DNA from: Streptomyces fragilis
GTDB taxonomy: Bacteria > Actinomycetota > Actinomycetes > Streptomycetales > Streptomycetaceae
Direction: 5' to 3'
NCBI RefSeq assembly: GCF_003112515.1
Contig: NZ_BEVZ01000002.1
Coordinates: 1-64,000 of the forward strand
DNA: 64,000 bases
Shown: positions 29,829 through 38,511 of the stretch, piece by piece
Numbering within the stretch: position 1 is the stretch's first letter
Layout: every line of letters begins with the position of its first letter
Notes under the pieces: generated by a model
Told to the model about the DNA's origin: nothing
What the model saw: only the letters and a program-made list of their open reading frames with translations
Databases searched by the model: none
Program-made: the position numbers and the translations under genes

Positions 29829-31505
29829 CTAGCGCGCCCCCGCCCGTTCCGTCTCCGGCTCCGGCGTGGACGGACCCGGAACCGTCAGGTTCACGCCGGT
29901 CGCCGCCTCGGCCGCCGCGCGCAGTTGCTGCGGGCGGACTCCGGACAGTGCGGTGACCAGACGGCCGTCCGGCCGCACCAGCAGCACCGTGTGCGCCGGG
30001 GCCCCCGGATACGTCTCGGTCACCAGCAGCTCCGCGGGCGCCGGCAGCGTCCGCACCGCCTCGGCCAGGGCGGGCATGATCCCGGCGCCCGCCCAGTGGC
30101 GCCGCTCCCACACCCCGGTGCCCGGCGCGACCAGCACCACCGACAGCGTGCCGCGGCCCAGCCGCTCCCACAGGCCGGTGGCGGAGCCGTCCTCCGCGGT
30201 GACCCGTACGTCCCGCACCAGTTCACCGGGGGCCGTGTCCACCACCACGTCCGCGTCCGTCGGCGTAGGCAGCAGCGGTGACGACCCGTAGCGTCCCGGT
30301 CCGCCGAGGGCGCCGCGTCCGAGGTGACCGTCGACCAGCAGGGCGTCCTGGGCACGCGCCGTCCCCGGCACATAGCTGCGCAGCCCACCGCCGCGCAGTA
30401 TCGGCAGCGCCTGGTCGGCCGCGCGCAGCCGGGCGGACACCGCCGCCCTCCGCTCGGCCTGGTAGGTGTCCAGCAGTGCCTCGGGGGCCTCGCCGCGCCG
30501 CACGAAGGCCAGCTTCCAGGCGAGGTTCTCCGCGTCCCGCAGACCCTCCTCGAGGCCCTGGCCGCCCAGTGAGCCCAGCAGGTGGGCGGCGTCCCCGGCC
30601 AGGAAGGCCCGGCCCCGCCGCCAGCGCCGGGCCAGCCGGTGGTGGACCGTGTGCACCCCGGTGTCCAGCAGTTCGTAGGGCGGCGGCAGGTCGGCGTCGT
30701 CCCAGCCGGCCAGCGTCTCGCGCACCAGCGCCACCAGCACGTCCGGGGTGACCAGGTCCGCCGCGGGGTCGCGGGGCGGTGGCATCAGCCAGTCCAGCCG
30801 CCACGCCCCGTCCGGCAGCGGCCGCCCCACCACCTCACCGGCGAACGGCGCCGACGACCGCCACGGCGGGGTGCGGTGCAGGATCCCGGTGCCCGGCAGG
30901 GGCAGGTCGACCCGCAGGGTCGCCACCGCGTGCCGCTCCACCGCGGTACGGCCGGGGAAGCGGATGTCGAGCAGCTTGCGCACCGTGGACCGGGCGCCGT
31001 CACAGCCGACCAGGTGGGAGCCCTCCCACCAGGTGCCGTGCGCGGAGCGGGCCCGTGCGCGGACCTGGGAGGCGTCCTGTTCCAGGGCGTCGAGCCGGCT
31101 CTCCGGGACCAGGGTGACCAGCGGTTCCCGTACGGCCGCCGCGCGCAGCGCACCGGTCAGCGCGTGCTGGGGGAGGTGCAGCGGGGCGCCGTCGGCGACG
31201 GTCCCAGGAGCCGTGCCGAAGGTCGCCTCGAAGGCGGTCCGGCGGCCGCGCAGCGCGCGCCAGCCGCTCCAGCGCAGCCCCAGCCGGTCGAGGCCCCCGC
31301 CGGTGACCCGGGTGATCAGCGCCGCGGTGTCCGGATGCAGCACCACCGTGCGGGCCGGACGCGGCTCCGCGCCGCCCTGCCCCTCGTCGAGGACCACCGC
31401 GTGGACTCCCTGGCACGCCAGTGCGAGCGCGAGGGTGAGCCCCACCGGTCCCGCGCCCACGACGAGCACCGGGGCGGAGGGGGGTGGAGCAGAGTGCGCG
31501 ATCAC
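29829..31505 (-). CDS. FAD-dependent aromatic monooxygenase
   Basis: A 558-residue flavoprotein of the p-hydroxybenzoate hydroxylase-like group that hydroxylates phenols or polyketides with NAD(P)H and oxygen. The dinucleotide fold GAGPVGLTLALALACQG is at residues 17-33, a DGARSTVR motif follows near 185, and AFLAGDAAHLLGSLGGQGLEEGLRDAENLAWKLA is the second FAD-binding motif. The C-terminal third has the thioredoxin-like fold of the PgaE/MhpA type. No biosynthetic partners lie nearby, so the substrate is unknown. GTG 31505 is chosen because the upstream in-frame GTG 31568 lies inside the terminator of the glu operon; confidence in the start is moderate. A candidate operator overlaps the start region. 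Confidence 0.85.
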   Translation of the reverse strand: MIAHSAPPPSAPVLVVGAGPVGLTLALALACQGVHAVVLDEGQGGAEPRPARTVVLHPDTAALITRVTGGGLDRLGLRWSGWRALRGRRTAFEATFGTAPGTVADGAPLHLPQHALTGALRAAAVREPLVTLVPESRLDALEQDASQVRARARSAHGTWWEGSHLVGCDGARSTVRKLLDIRFPGRTAVERHAVATLRVDLPLPGTGILHRTPPWRSSAPFAGEVVGRPLPDGAWRLDWLMPPPRDPAADLVTPDVLVALVRETLAGWDDADLPPPYELLDTGVHTVHHRLARRWRRGRAFLAGDAAHLLGSLGGQGLEEGLRDAENLAWKLAFVRRGEAPEALLDTYQAERRAAVSARLRAADQALPILRGGGLRSYVPGTARAQDALLVDGHLGRGALGGPGRYGSSPLLPTPTDADVVVDTAPGELVRDVRVTAEDGSATGLWERLGRGTLSVVLVAPGTGVWERRHWAGAGIMPALAEAVRTLPAPAELLVTETYPGAPAHTVLLVRPDGRLVTALSGVRPQQLRAAAEAATGVNLTVPGPSTPEPETERAGAR

Positions 31506-31507
31506 AT

Positions 31508-31526
31508 GGTTATGCAACCCATTGCA
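31508..31526. promoter_or_regulatory. overlapping dyads at the monooxygenase start
   Basis: GGTT-ATGC-AACC (31508-31519) overlaps TGCAA-CCCA-TTGCA (31513-31526). On the minus strand TTGACG lies about 20 nt upstream. The layout suggests an operator for an unidentified TetR- or MarR-type repressor. Confidence 0.35.
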
Positions 31527-31541
31527 GGTGTCCGCGTCAAG

Positions 31542-31579
31542 CGACGGAGGCAGTGGCGAGCCCGCCACTGCCTCCGTCG
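31542..31579. terminator. terminator of the glu operon
   Basis: A perfect 16-bp stem CGACGGAGGCAGTGGC / GCCACTGCCTCCGTCG with a 6-nt loop, 45 nt past the gluD stop on the minus strand. Confidence 0.85.
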
Positions 31580-31623
31580 GATGCTTCCCGCGTCACCTGG
31601 GACGTCACGGAACTGACGTGGTG

Positions 31624-32511
31624 TCAGTTCGCCGCGGCGCCGAAGCCCGACTGGTCGACGCCTCCGTCAGGTGCAAGGGGCACGCCGGTGGACTTCTTGC
31701 CGCGCCGCAGACGCTTCTCCAGCCAGCTCGCGAACGAGGTGAGGGCGAAGTTGACCACGATGAAGATGAGCGCCGCGACCGTGAGGCAGGCGATGATGTT
31801 GGCGCCGTAGTAGGAGCTCGCCGTCGTGGCGTTGGACAGCATCTCGGGGAAGGCCAGCATGTAGCCGCCGAGCGCGGTGTCCTTCACGATGACCACGATC
31901 TGGCTGACGATGGCCGGCAGCATCGCGGTGACCGCCTGGGGCAGGAGCACCATCCGCATCATCTGGTTCTTGCGCAGACCGATGGCCAGGGCGGCCTCGG
32001 ACTGCCCCTTCGGCAGGGAGAGGATGCCGGCCCGGACGACCTCGGCGAGAACCGAGGCGTTGTAGAGCACCAGACCGGTGACCACCGCGTACAGCGGCCG
32101 GGCGTCGCTGCTGACGCCGGTGTACGCGACGTACACCTCCCGGCAGAAGAGCATCAGGATCAGTACCGGGATCGCGCGGAAGAACTCCACGACCACCGTG
32201 GCCGGTACCCGGACCCACGCGTGGTCCGAGAGCCGGGCGATACCGAGGACCGCGCCCAGCGGCAGGGCTATCACCAGGGACAGGGCCGCGGCGAGCAAGG
32301 TGTTCTTCAGGCCCGGCAGGAAGTAGGTCGTCCACGCCTCGCTGCCGAAGAAGGGCGACCACAGCGACCAGTCGAGCTGGCCCTTCTCGTCCAGCGAGGT
32401 GTAGACCCACCACAGCAGCACGGCCACGGAGACCAGGAAGACGGCTGTGTAGATGACGTTGCGGGCCTTGGCACGGGGGCCCTGGGCCTCGTAGAGAACC
32501 GACGCGCTCAT
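31624..32511 (-). CDS. gluD: glutamate ABC transporter permease GluD
   Basis: One of two membrane subunits of the GluABCD glutamate importer. The 295-residue protein has an N-terminal helix (about 20-40), a periplasm-like loop rich in Trp and five core helices of the HisM type; the EAA loop reads LPKGQSEAALAIGLRKNQMMRMVLLPQA. The C terminus is Lys/Arg-rich then acidic. ATG 32511 overlaps the gluC stop (ATGA), so the two permeases are translationally coupled. A strong terminator follows the gene. Confidence 0.92.
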   Translation of the reverse strand: MSASVLYEAQGPRAKARNVIYTAVFLVSVAVLLWWVYTSLDEKGQLDWSLWSPFFGSEAWTTYFLPGLKNTLLAAALSLVIALPLGAVLGIARLSDHAWVRVPATVVVEFFRAIPVLILMLFCREVYVAYTGVSSDARPLYAVVTGLVLYNASVLAEVVRAGILSLPKGQSEAALAIGLRKNQMMRMVLLPQAVTAMLPAIVSQIVVIVKDTALGGYMLAFPEMLSNATTASSYYGANIIACLTVAALIFIVVNFALTSFASWLEKRLRRGKKSTGVPLAPDGGVDQSGFGAAAN

Positions 32512-33176
32512 CGCTTCACCGCCACCTTCTTGCCCAGCAGACCCATCAGCACGCCGGTGGGCAGCGTCAGGCACACGAAACCGAACGCGAAGACCGCGCC
32601 GATCAGCACCAGCTGCGCCTCGTTCTCGATCATTTCGTTCATCAGCAGCGAGGCCTCGGCGACGCCGATGACCGCTGCGACCGTGGTGTTCTTGGTCAGC
32701 GCGATCAGCACGTTGGCCAGCGGGTTCACCGCCGCGCGGAACGCCTGCGGCAGCACGATGAGCCGGAGTACCTGGCCGAAGTTCAGGCCGAGGGCGCGCG
32801 CGGCCTCCGCCTGGCCGAGGGGCACGGTGTTGATGCCGGAACGCAGCGCCTCGCAGACGAACGCCGAGGTGTAGAGGATCAGGCCCAGCACGGCCAGCCG
32901 GAAGTTGATGGTGTCGAAGTCCTCACCGCCCCCGAGCTTCACCCCCAGCGTCTGGTTCAGGCCCAGCGAGCTGAACAGGATGATCACGGTCAGCGGGATG
33001 TTGCGTACGAGGTTCACGTACGCGGTGCCGAAGGCGCGCATCAGCGGCACCGGGCCCACCCGCATGCCGGCCAGCAGGGTTCCCCATATGAGGGAGCCGA
33101 TCGCTGAGTAGACGGTGAGTTGCACCGTCGCCCAGAAGGCCCCCAGCAGGTCGTAACCTTCAAGAAAGTCGAACAC
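32508..33176 (-). CDS. gluC: glutamate ABC transporter permease GluC
   Basis: The partner permease (222 residues) with five membrane helices and the EAA loop VPLGQAEAARALGLNFGQVLRLIVLPQAFRAA, which docks on the ATPase GluA. GTG 33176 is preceded by GGGAGATC. It lies 100 bp downstream of gluB with no terminator visible between them, and overlaps gluD. Together with GluD it forms the translocation path for glutamate delivered by GluB. Confidence 0.92.
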   Translation of the reverse strand: MFDFLEGYDLLGAFWATVQLTVYSAIGSLIWGTLLAGMRVGPVPLMRAFGTAYVNLVRNIPLTVIILFSSLGLNQTLGVKLGGGEDFDTINFRLAVLGLILYTSAFVCEALRSGINTVPLGQAEAARALGLNFGQVLRLIVLPQAFRAAVNPLANVLIALTKNTTVAAVIGVAEASLLMNEMIENEAQLVLIGAVFAFGFVCLTLPTGVLMGLLGKKVAVKR

Positions 33177-33276
33177 GATCTCCCGCGCTTCCGCGTGTCG
33201 GTTGGCTCAGGGCAGGCGGCCCGCCCTCCTGGCCGGAGCCGGGAGGACGGTGCCGCCGTGGTGAGGCCGCTGGACG

Positions 33277-34116
33277 TTACTTCTTGATGTCGCCGATCGA
33301 CGGCGCGGGCTCGTACTCGTAGTTCGCGGGGCCGAAGTTGGCCTTGACCGCCTTCTCCCACGAGCCGTCGGAAACCATCTTCTCGAGGGCCTTGTTGATC
33401 TTCGCCTTGAGGTCGCTGCCCTCCTTGACGCCGATGCCGTAGTTCTCGTTCGACAGCTCGAGGCCGGCGAGCTTGAACTTGCCCTTGTGGGAGTCCTGCG
33501 CGGCGTAGCCGGCGAGGATCGAGTCGTCCGTGGTCAGCGCGTCGACGGCACCGTTCTGCAGGCCGGTCAGGCAGGCGGAGTAGGTCGGGTACTCCTGCAG
33601 CTGGGCCTTGGGGGCCAGCTTCTGCTTGACGTTCTGCGCGGAGGTCGAGCCGGTCACCGAGCAGAGCTTCTTGCTGTTCAGGTCCTCGGCCGACTTGATG
33701 GAGTCGTCGTCGGCGCGGACCAGCAGGTCCTGGTGGGCCAGCAGGTACGGACCGGCGAAGTCGACCTTCTGCTCACGCTCGTCGTTGATCGAGTAGGTGG
33801 CGGCGATGAAGTCGACGTCGCCACGCGCGAGCATGTTCTCGCGGTCCTGGCTCTTCGACTCCTTGAACTCGATCTGGCCCTCGGAGTAACCGAGCTCCTT
33901 GGCGACGTACTTCGCCACGTCGACGTCGAAGCCGGCGTAACCCTGCGGCGTCTTCTGGCCGAGGCCCGGCTGGTCGAACTTGATGCCGACGGTGATCTTG
34001 CCCTTGCCGCCCTCGGAACCACCCTTGTCGTCCTTCTCGCCGGAGCCGCAGGCGGTGGCGGTCAGGGCCAGGGCGACGACGGCCGCGGAGGCGGCGGTGA
34101 TCTTGCGAAGCTGCAT
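33277..34116 (-). CDS. gluB: glutamate-binding lipoprotein GluB
   Basis: The extracytoplasmic solute receptor of the importer. The 279-residue protein has a lipoprotein signal peptide ending in TATAC with Cys23 as the lipidated residue, a Gly/Lys/Asp linker, then an SBP_bac_3 fold (about 40-275) with motifs GFDVDVAKYVAKELG, FIAATYSINDEREQKVDFAGPYL and NYGIGVKEGSDL. ATG 34116 is chosen because AAAGGA lies 7 nt upstream; the ATG at 34125 sits right on that site. It follows gluA by 112 bp in the same direction. Confidence 0.93.
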   Translation of the reverse strand: MQLRKITAASAAVVALALTATACGSGEKDDKGGSEGGKGKITVGIKFDQPGLGQKTPQGYAGFDVDVAKYVAKELGYSEGQIEFKESKSQDRENMLARGDVDFIAATYSINDEREQKVDFAGPYLLAHQDLLVRADDDSIKSAEDLNSKKLCSVTGSTSAQNVKQKLAPKAQLQEYPTYSACLTGLQNGAVDALTTDDSILAGYAAQDSHKGKFKLAGLELSNENYGIGVKEGSDLKAKINKALEKMVSDGSWEKAVKANFGPANYEYEPAPSIGDIKK

Positions 34117-34228
34117 GGTGAACATCCTTTGCGTGATGACGAGATGCGACCCGCCCCCGGACGGATCCGGCGGCGGGAGGTGGCGCGGGCGCCTCGAAGT
34201 GATCCCGGCGGGAGCGCCGGCGGTGGTG

Positions 34229-35005
34229 TCAGTGATGCAGGATCTTGGACAGGAAGTCCTTGGCCCGGTCGCTGCGGGGGTTGCTGAAGAACTGCTCCGG
34301 AGCCGCCTCTTCGACGATCCGTCCGTCCGCCATGAACACGACCCGGTTCGCGGCCGAGCGGGCGAAGCCCATCTCGTGCGTGACGACGATCATGGTCATG
34401 CCGTCGCGGGCGAGCTGCTGCATGACCTCCAGCACCTCGTTGATCATCTCCGGGTCCAGGGCCGAGGTGGGCTCGTCGAAGAGCATCACCTTCGGGTCCA
34501 TGGCCAGCGCCCGCGCGATGGCGACGCGCTGCTGCTGGCCGCCGGAGAGCTGGGCCGGGAACTTGTCCGCCTGCGCGCCGACGCCGACCCGGTCGAGCAG
34601 GGCCCGCGCCTTCTCCTCGGCCGCCTTCTTGTCGGCCTTGCGGACCTTGACCTGGCCCAGGGTGACGTTCTCGAGGACCGTCTTGTGGGCGAACAGGTTG
34701 AACGACTGGAAGACCATGCCGACGTCGGCGCGCAGCCGCGCCAGCTCCTTGCCCTCCGCGGGCAGGGGCCGGCCGTCGATCGTGATCTCGCCGGAGTCGA
34801 TGGTCTCCAGGCGGTTGATGGTGCGGCACAGAGTGGACTTGCCGGACCCGGAAGGTCCGATGACCACGACAACCTCACCGCGGGCGATGGTCAGATCGAT
34901 GTCCTGGAGCACGTGCAGAGCGCCGAAGTGCTTGTTGACGTTCTTCAGGACCACGAGATCGCCGACCGGGGCCGCATCTTCCTTGGCCACCGTTACATCG
35001 GTCAT
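34229..35005 (-). CDS. gluA: glutamate ABC transporter ATPase GluA
   Basis: The ATP-binding subunit (258 residues): Walker [10 protein letters not shown] (about 50-58), Q-loop MVFQSFNLF, signature [15 protein letters not shown], Walker [13 protein letters not shown] and the switch His in VTHEMGFA. It is the first gene of gluABCD. GGAG lies 11 nt before ATG 35005, rather far, and the stronger GGAGGAC upstream is part of a hairpin. The operon points away from the two-component system at 35265. Confidence 0.95.
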   Translation of the reverse strand: MTDVTVAKEDAAPVGDLVVLKNVNKHFGALHVLQDIDLTIARGEVVVVIGPSGSGKSTLCRTINRLETIDSGEITIDGRPLPAEGKELARLRADVGMVFQSFNLFAHKTVLENVTLGQVKVRKADKKAAEEKARALLDRVGVGAQADKFPAQLSGGQQQRVAIARALAMDPKVMLFDEPTSALDPEMINEVLEVMQQLARDGMTMIVVTHEMGFARSAANRVVFMADGRIVEEAAPEQFFSNPRSDRAKDFLSKILHH

Positions 35006-35019
35006 CGTTTGCTGGCTCC

Positions 35020-35041
35020 GTCCTCCTCGGTTTCGGAGGAC
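35020..35041 (-). promoter_or_regulatory. hairpin in the gluA leader
   Basis: On the minus-strand mRNA GUCCUCC pairs with GGAGGAC across an 8-nt loop, 15 nt before the gluA start. The 3' arm resembles a Shine-Dalgarno sequence, so folding could lower gluA translation. Confidence 0.4.
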
Positions 35042-35264
35042 CTTAATAACCCGGTCCTACCAGCGCATTACTTCTGAGCGGAAATTGAGCATCACGATCG
35101 GATAGCAATCGGACACAAGCCGTAGTTGGGACGTCCTGCTGCGTACCGGGTGGGTAACGAATCCCTTCGCGGCGCTCCACAACGTGTCGGAGGGGTGGTA
35201 CCCGGTAGGAGTTCCGGTCGCGAGGCCGCACCGGACGGGACGGCCGAAGGGAGGGCCGGACATC

Positions 35265-35954
35265 ATGAGACTGCTCCTCGTCGAGGACGACAACCACGTG
35301 GCGGCGGCCCTGACCGCGGTCCTCGCCCGGCACGGGTTCAGCGTCACCCACGCCCGCAACGGCGAGGAGGCGCTGCGCGCGCTGGTGCCCGGCGGCCCCG
35401 CCTTCGCCGTCGTCCTCCTCGACCTCGGGCTGCCCGACCAGGACGGCTTCGAGGTCTGCGGACGCATACGCAGGCGGACCACCACCCCGGTGATCATGGT
35501 GACCGCCCGGGCCGACGTCCGCTCCCGCATCCACGGCCTCAACCTGGGGGCCGACGACTACGTCGTGAAGCCCTACGACACCGGTGAGCTGCTCGCCCGC
35601 ATCCACGCGGTCAGCCGCCGGCACGCCTCCGAGGAGAGCACCGGCGGCGCCGACGCCTCCGTGCTCGACCTGGGAACGGTGCGGATCGAGCTGTCCACCC
35701 GGCAGGTCACCGTCGACGGCGCGGTGGTGGCCCTCACCCGCAAGGAGTTCGACCTGCTCGCCCTGCTCGCGCAGCGACCCGGCGTGGTCTTCCGGCGCGA
35801 GCAGATCATCAGCGAGGTCTGGCGGACCAGCTGGGAGGGGACCGGGCGTACTCTCGAGGTGCACGTCGCCTCGCTCCGCTCCAAGTTGCGCCGGCCGACG
35901 CTGATAGAGACCGTTCGCGGCGTCGGGTACCGACTCGTCGCCCCGGCCGCCTAG
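35265..35954 (+). CDS. OmpR-family response regulator
   Basis: A 229-residue two-component regulator: receiver (1-118; LLLVEDD acidic pair, phospho-acceptor Asp53 in VVLLDLGLPDQDG, Lys in YVVKPYDTGEL) and a C-terminal winged helix (about 135-228; LTRKEFDLLALLAQRPG and VASLRSKLRR). It should bind DNA as a dimer when phosphorylated. ATG 35265 has GGGAGGG about 9 nt upstream. The kinase gene starts 7 nt after its stop. It is divergent from gluABCD, which makes that operon a candidate target, though no repeated half-sites were found. Confidence 0.92.
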   Translation: MRLLLVEDDNHVAAALTAVLARHGFSVTHARNGEEALRALVPGGPAFAVVLLDLGLPDQDGFEVCGRIRRRTTTPVIMVTARADVRSRIHGLNLGADDYVVKPYDTGELLARIHAVSRRHASEESTGGADASVLDLGTVRIELSTRQVTVDGAVVALTRKEFDLLALLAQRPGVVFRREQIISEVWRTSWEGTGRTLEVHVASLRSKLRRPTLIETVRGVGYRLVAPAA

Positions 35955-35961
35955 GGGACGG

Positions 35962-37371
35962 GTGCGCACCAGGCTTCTTCCGCTGCTGATCGTTCTGATG
36001 GCGGCCGTGCTGCTCGCCCTGGGCGTGCCCCTGGCGGTGAGCGTGGCCGCCGCCGAGCAGCAGCGGGTGGTGGTCGACCGGATCGACGACACCGCCCGCT
36101 TCGCCGCCCTGGCCCAGTTCGTCCGCACCCTGGCGCCCGGCGACGTGCCCGACGGGGCGGCCGGCGAGCGGGCCGAGAGCCTCGCCCGCGAGCTGCGGAC
36201 CTACCACGACGTGTACGGCATCCGGGCCGGCGTCTTCAAGCGCAACGGCGCCCTGCTGACCTCCGCCCCCGACGACTGGAAGCTGCCGCGCGGCGGCGAG
36301 GTGCGCACCGCGTTCGAGGAGGCGCGGCTGAGCCGTCGCAGTCACGACCCGGCGCAGGTGTGGCCCTGGCAGGACCGGCGGCTGGTGGTCGCCTCCCCGG
36401 TGATCCGCGACGGCGACGTCGTCGCGGTGGTGGTCACCGACTCGCCCACGGACGGGATGCGCGACCGCACCCTGCGGGGCTGGCTGCTGATCGCCGCCGG
36501 GGAGCTGGCGGCGATGCTGGTCGCCGTCGGCGCCGCGCTGCGCCTGACCCACTGGGTGCTCAGGCCGGTCCGGGTCCTGGACGCCACCACCCACGACATC
36601 GCCACCGGACGCCTCAAGTCCAGGGTCGCCGCGGCCGGAGGACCGCCCGAACTGCAGCGGCTGGCCGAATCGTTCAACGAGATGGCGGACCACGTGGAGC
36701 AGGTGCTCGAGCAGCAGCGGGCGTTCGTGGCCGACGCCTCGCACCAGCTGCGCAACCCGCTGTCCGCCCTGCTGCTGCGGATCGAGCTGCTGGCGCTGGA
36801 ACTGCCCGAGGGCAACGAGGAGATCGCCTCGGTGCGCGTCGAGGGCAGGCGGCTCACCCAGGTCCTCGACGACCTGCTGGACCTGGCGCTCGCCGAGCAC
36901 GCCGAACCCGAGCTGGGCCTCGCCGACATCGGCGCGCTCGCCGACGAACGCGTCGCCGCCTGGGCGCCGGCCGCCGAGGCCAAGGGGGTCACGTTGACCG
37001 GCACCTGCCCCCCCACCACCGCCTGGGCCGATCCGGTCACCCTCTCCAGCGCGCTGGACGCCGTGATCGACAACGCGGTGAAGTTCACTCCCGAGGGCGG
37101 CGAGGTGCACGTCTCGGTGGCCGCGAACGGGCGGACCGCGAGGGTGGTCGTGGTCGACGAGGGGCCGGGCCTGACCGACGAGGAACTCCAGCGCGTGGGG
37201 GACCGGTTCTGGCGCAGCGGCCGCCACCAGAACGTCAGCGGGTCCGGCCTCGGCCTGTCGATCTCCAAGGCGCTGCTGGCGGCGGCGGGCGGCTCCCTGG
37301 AGTTCTCGCACAACGCGCCGCACGGCCTCGGGGTGACGGTGACGCTGCCCCGCACCGGGCCTAGGGCTTGA
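35962..37371 (+). CDS. two-component sensor histidine kinase
   Basis: A 469-residue membrane kinase: N-terminal helix (about 5-25), an extracytoplasmic sensor region (about 26-170), a second helix (about 173-195), HAMP (about 195-250), HisKA with phospho-acceptor His261 in ADASHQLRNPLS, and HATPase_c (about 350-465; VIDNAVKFT N box, DEGPGL and GSGLGLSI G boxes). GTG 35962 follows the regulator by 7 nt, so they form an operon. The sensor region has no family I can name. Its 3' end overlaps the convergent TAXI gene by 11 bp. Confidence 0.92.
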   Translation: MRTRLLPLLIVLMAAVLLALGVPLAVSVAAAEQQRVVVDRIDDTARFAALAQFVRTLAPGDVPDGAAGERAESLARELRTYHDVYGIRAGVFKRNGALLTSAPDDWKLPRGGEVRTAFEEARLSRRSHDPAQVWPWQDRRLVVASPVIRDGDVVAVVVTDSPTDGMRDRTLRGWLLIAAGELAAMLVAVGAALRLTHWVLRPVRVLDATTHDIATGRLKSRVAAAGGPPELQRLAESFNEMADHVEQVLEQQRAFVADASHQLRNPLSALLLRIELLALELPEGNEEIASVRVEGRRLTQVLDDLLDLALAEHAEPELGLADIGALADERVAAWAPAAEAKGVTLTGTCPPTTAWADPVTLSSALDAVIDNAVKFTPEGGEVHVSVAANGRTARVVVVDEGPGLTDEELQRVGDRFWRSGRHQNVSGSGLGLSISKALLAAAGGSLEFSHNAPHGLGVTVTLPRTGPRA

Positions 37372-38362
37372 CCGAGCGGTAGTACGTCCGCGCGCCCTCG
37401 TGCAGCGGCAGGGGGTGGGTGTCCACGGCGGTGCGCACGTCGACCACCTGGGCGGCGTGGACCTCCTCGCCGATCTGGTCCCGGCTGCGGATCACCGTGC
37501 GGGTGAACCACTCGATGAGCTCCGGGTCCACGTCCTCGCGGGTGATCAGCAGGTTGGAGACGGCCAGGGTCTGCACCGGCTCGCCGTCCATCGCCCGCGG
37601 GTAGGCGGACTCCGGCATGGTGGCGGGGCGGTAGTGGTGCCCGACCATGTCGTCCTGCCGGTGCAGGGCGGTGACCAGGGTGCTCTCGATGGGCACGAAG
37701 CGGTAGTCGAACCTTTTGGAGAGGTCCACCAGGCCGCGGGTGGGCAGGCCGCCCGACCAGAAGAAGGCGTCGATCTCGCCGCGTTCCAGCTTGCCCGGCC
37801 CGGTGTCGATGCCGTCGCGGTGCGGCACCACGTCCTCGGCCGGGTCCAGCCCCGCGGCCCGCAGGACGCCGTTGGCTATCAGCTGCACGCCGGAGTGGTC
37901 GGGGCCGATCCCCACCCGCAGCCCCTTCAGGTCGTCGACGTGGTGGACCCTGGAACCCACGGGCACGATCAGCTGGAGGTAGTCGTCGTACAGGCGCGCC
38001 ACGCCCCGCAGGTCACGCGCCCCCGGCTTGCCCTCGTTGCGGTAGTTCTCCACGGCGTCCGCGGCGGCGATGGCGAACTGGGTCTTGTCCAGGGCCACCA
38101 TGGCCACGTTCTGCTGGGAGCCCAGCGAGGTCTTCAGCTCCACCGACAGGTCCGGCATGTCCACGGCCAGCTCGCCGCGCAGCTTCTCGCCGTACAGCTG
38201 GTACACGCCGGCCCTGGTGCCGGTGCCGAAGACCACCTTCCCGCTCGGAGGGGTCCTGCTGAAGGGCTGCACCCACCACACCAGGACGGCCAGCACGACG
38301 AGCGCGACGGCGGAGCCCGTGAAGGCCCGTCGTCTGCCGATTCGGGTCGCAGCCGGGAACAT
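37361..38362 (-). CDS. TAXI-family solute-binding protein
   Basis: A 333-residue protein of the TRAP-associated extracytoplasmic immunogenic (TAXI) family. An N-terminal basic stretch and hydrophobic helix (about 13-32) anchor or export it; the binding fold then runs from FGTGTRAGVYQLYGEKLR to the end, with LGSQQNVAMVALDKTQFAIAAADAV typical of TAXI. Such receptors normally feed a TRAP permease, but no DctM/DctQ gene is in the window. Its convergent 11-bp overlap with the sensor kinase, and conserved company, hint that it may serve that kinase. This functional link is inference. Confidence 0.85.
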   Translation of the reverse strand: MFPAATRIGRRRAFTGSAVALVVLAVLVWWVQPFSRTPPSGKVVFGTGTRAGVYQLYGEKLRGELAVDMPDLSVELKTSLGSQQNVAMVALDKTQFAIAAADAVENYRNEGKPGARDLRGVARLYDDYLQLIVPVGSRVHHVDDLKGLRVGIGPDHSGVQLIANGVLRAAGLDPAEDVVPHRDGIDTGPGKLERGEIDAFFWSGGLPTRGLVDLSKRFDYRFVPIESTLVTALHRQDDMVGHHYRPATMPESAYPRAMDGEPVQTLAVSNLLITREDVDPELIEWFTRTVIRSRDQIGEEVHAAQVVDVRTAVDTHPLPLHEGARTYYRSVKP

Positions 38363-38511
38363 GGCAGCGATCCTGCCAGCGGTCGTGGCCCGCCGGTAGG
38401 CCGGAGGTCACCCCGGCGGCCCGCCGGCCGTGTGCGACGCGTCACCGTCGCGGGCCGCGGAGGGGCGCGAACCGTTGACCGGCTCCCGGGGTGATGGTTG
38501 GCTCCGGCCTT

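Noticed and set aside
31560..31580. Cobalamin riboswitch B12 box (GCCACTG)
   Set aside because: GCCACTG here is one arm of a perfect 16-bp terminator stem. The other conserved parts of the riboswitch are absent.
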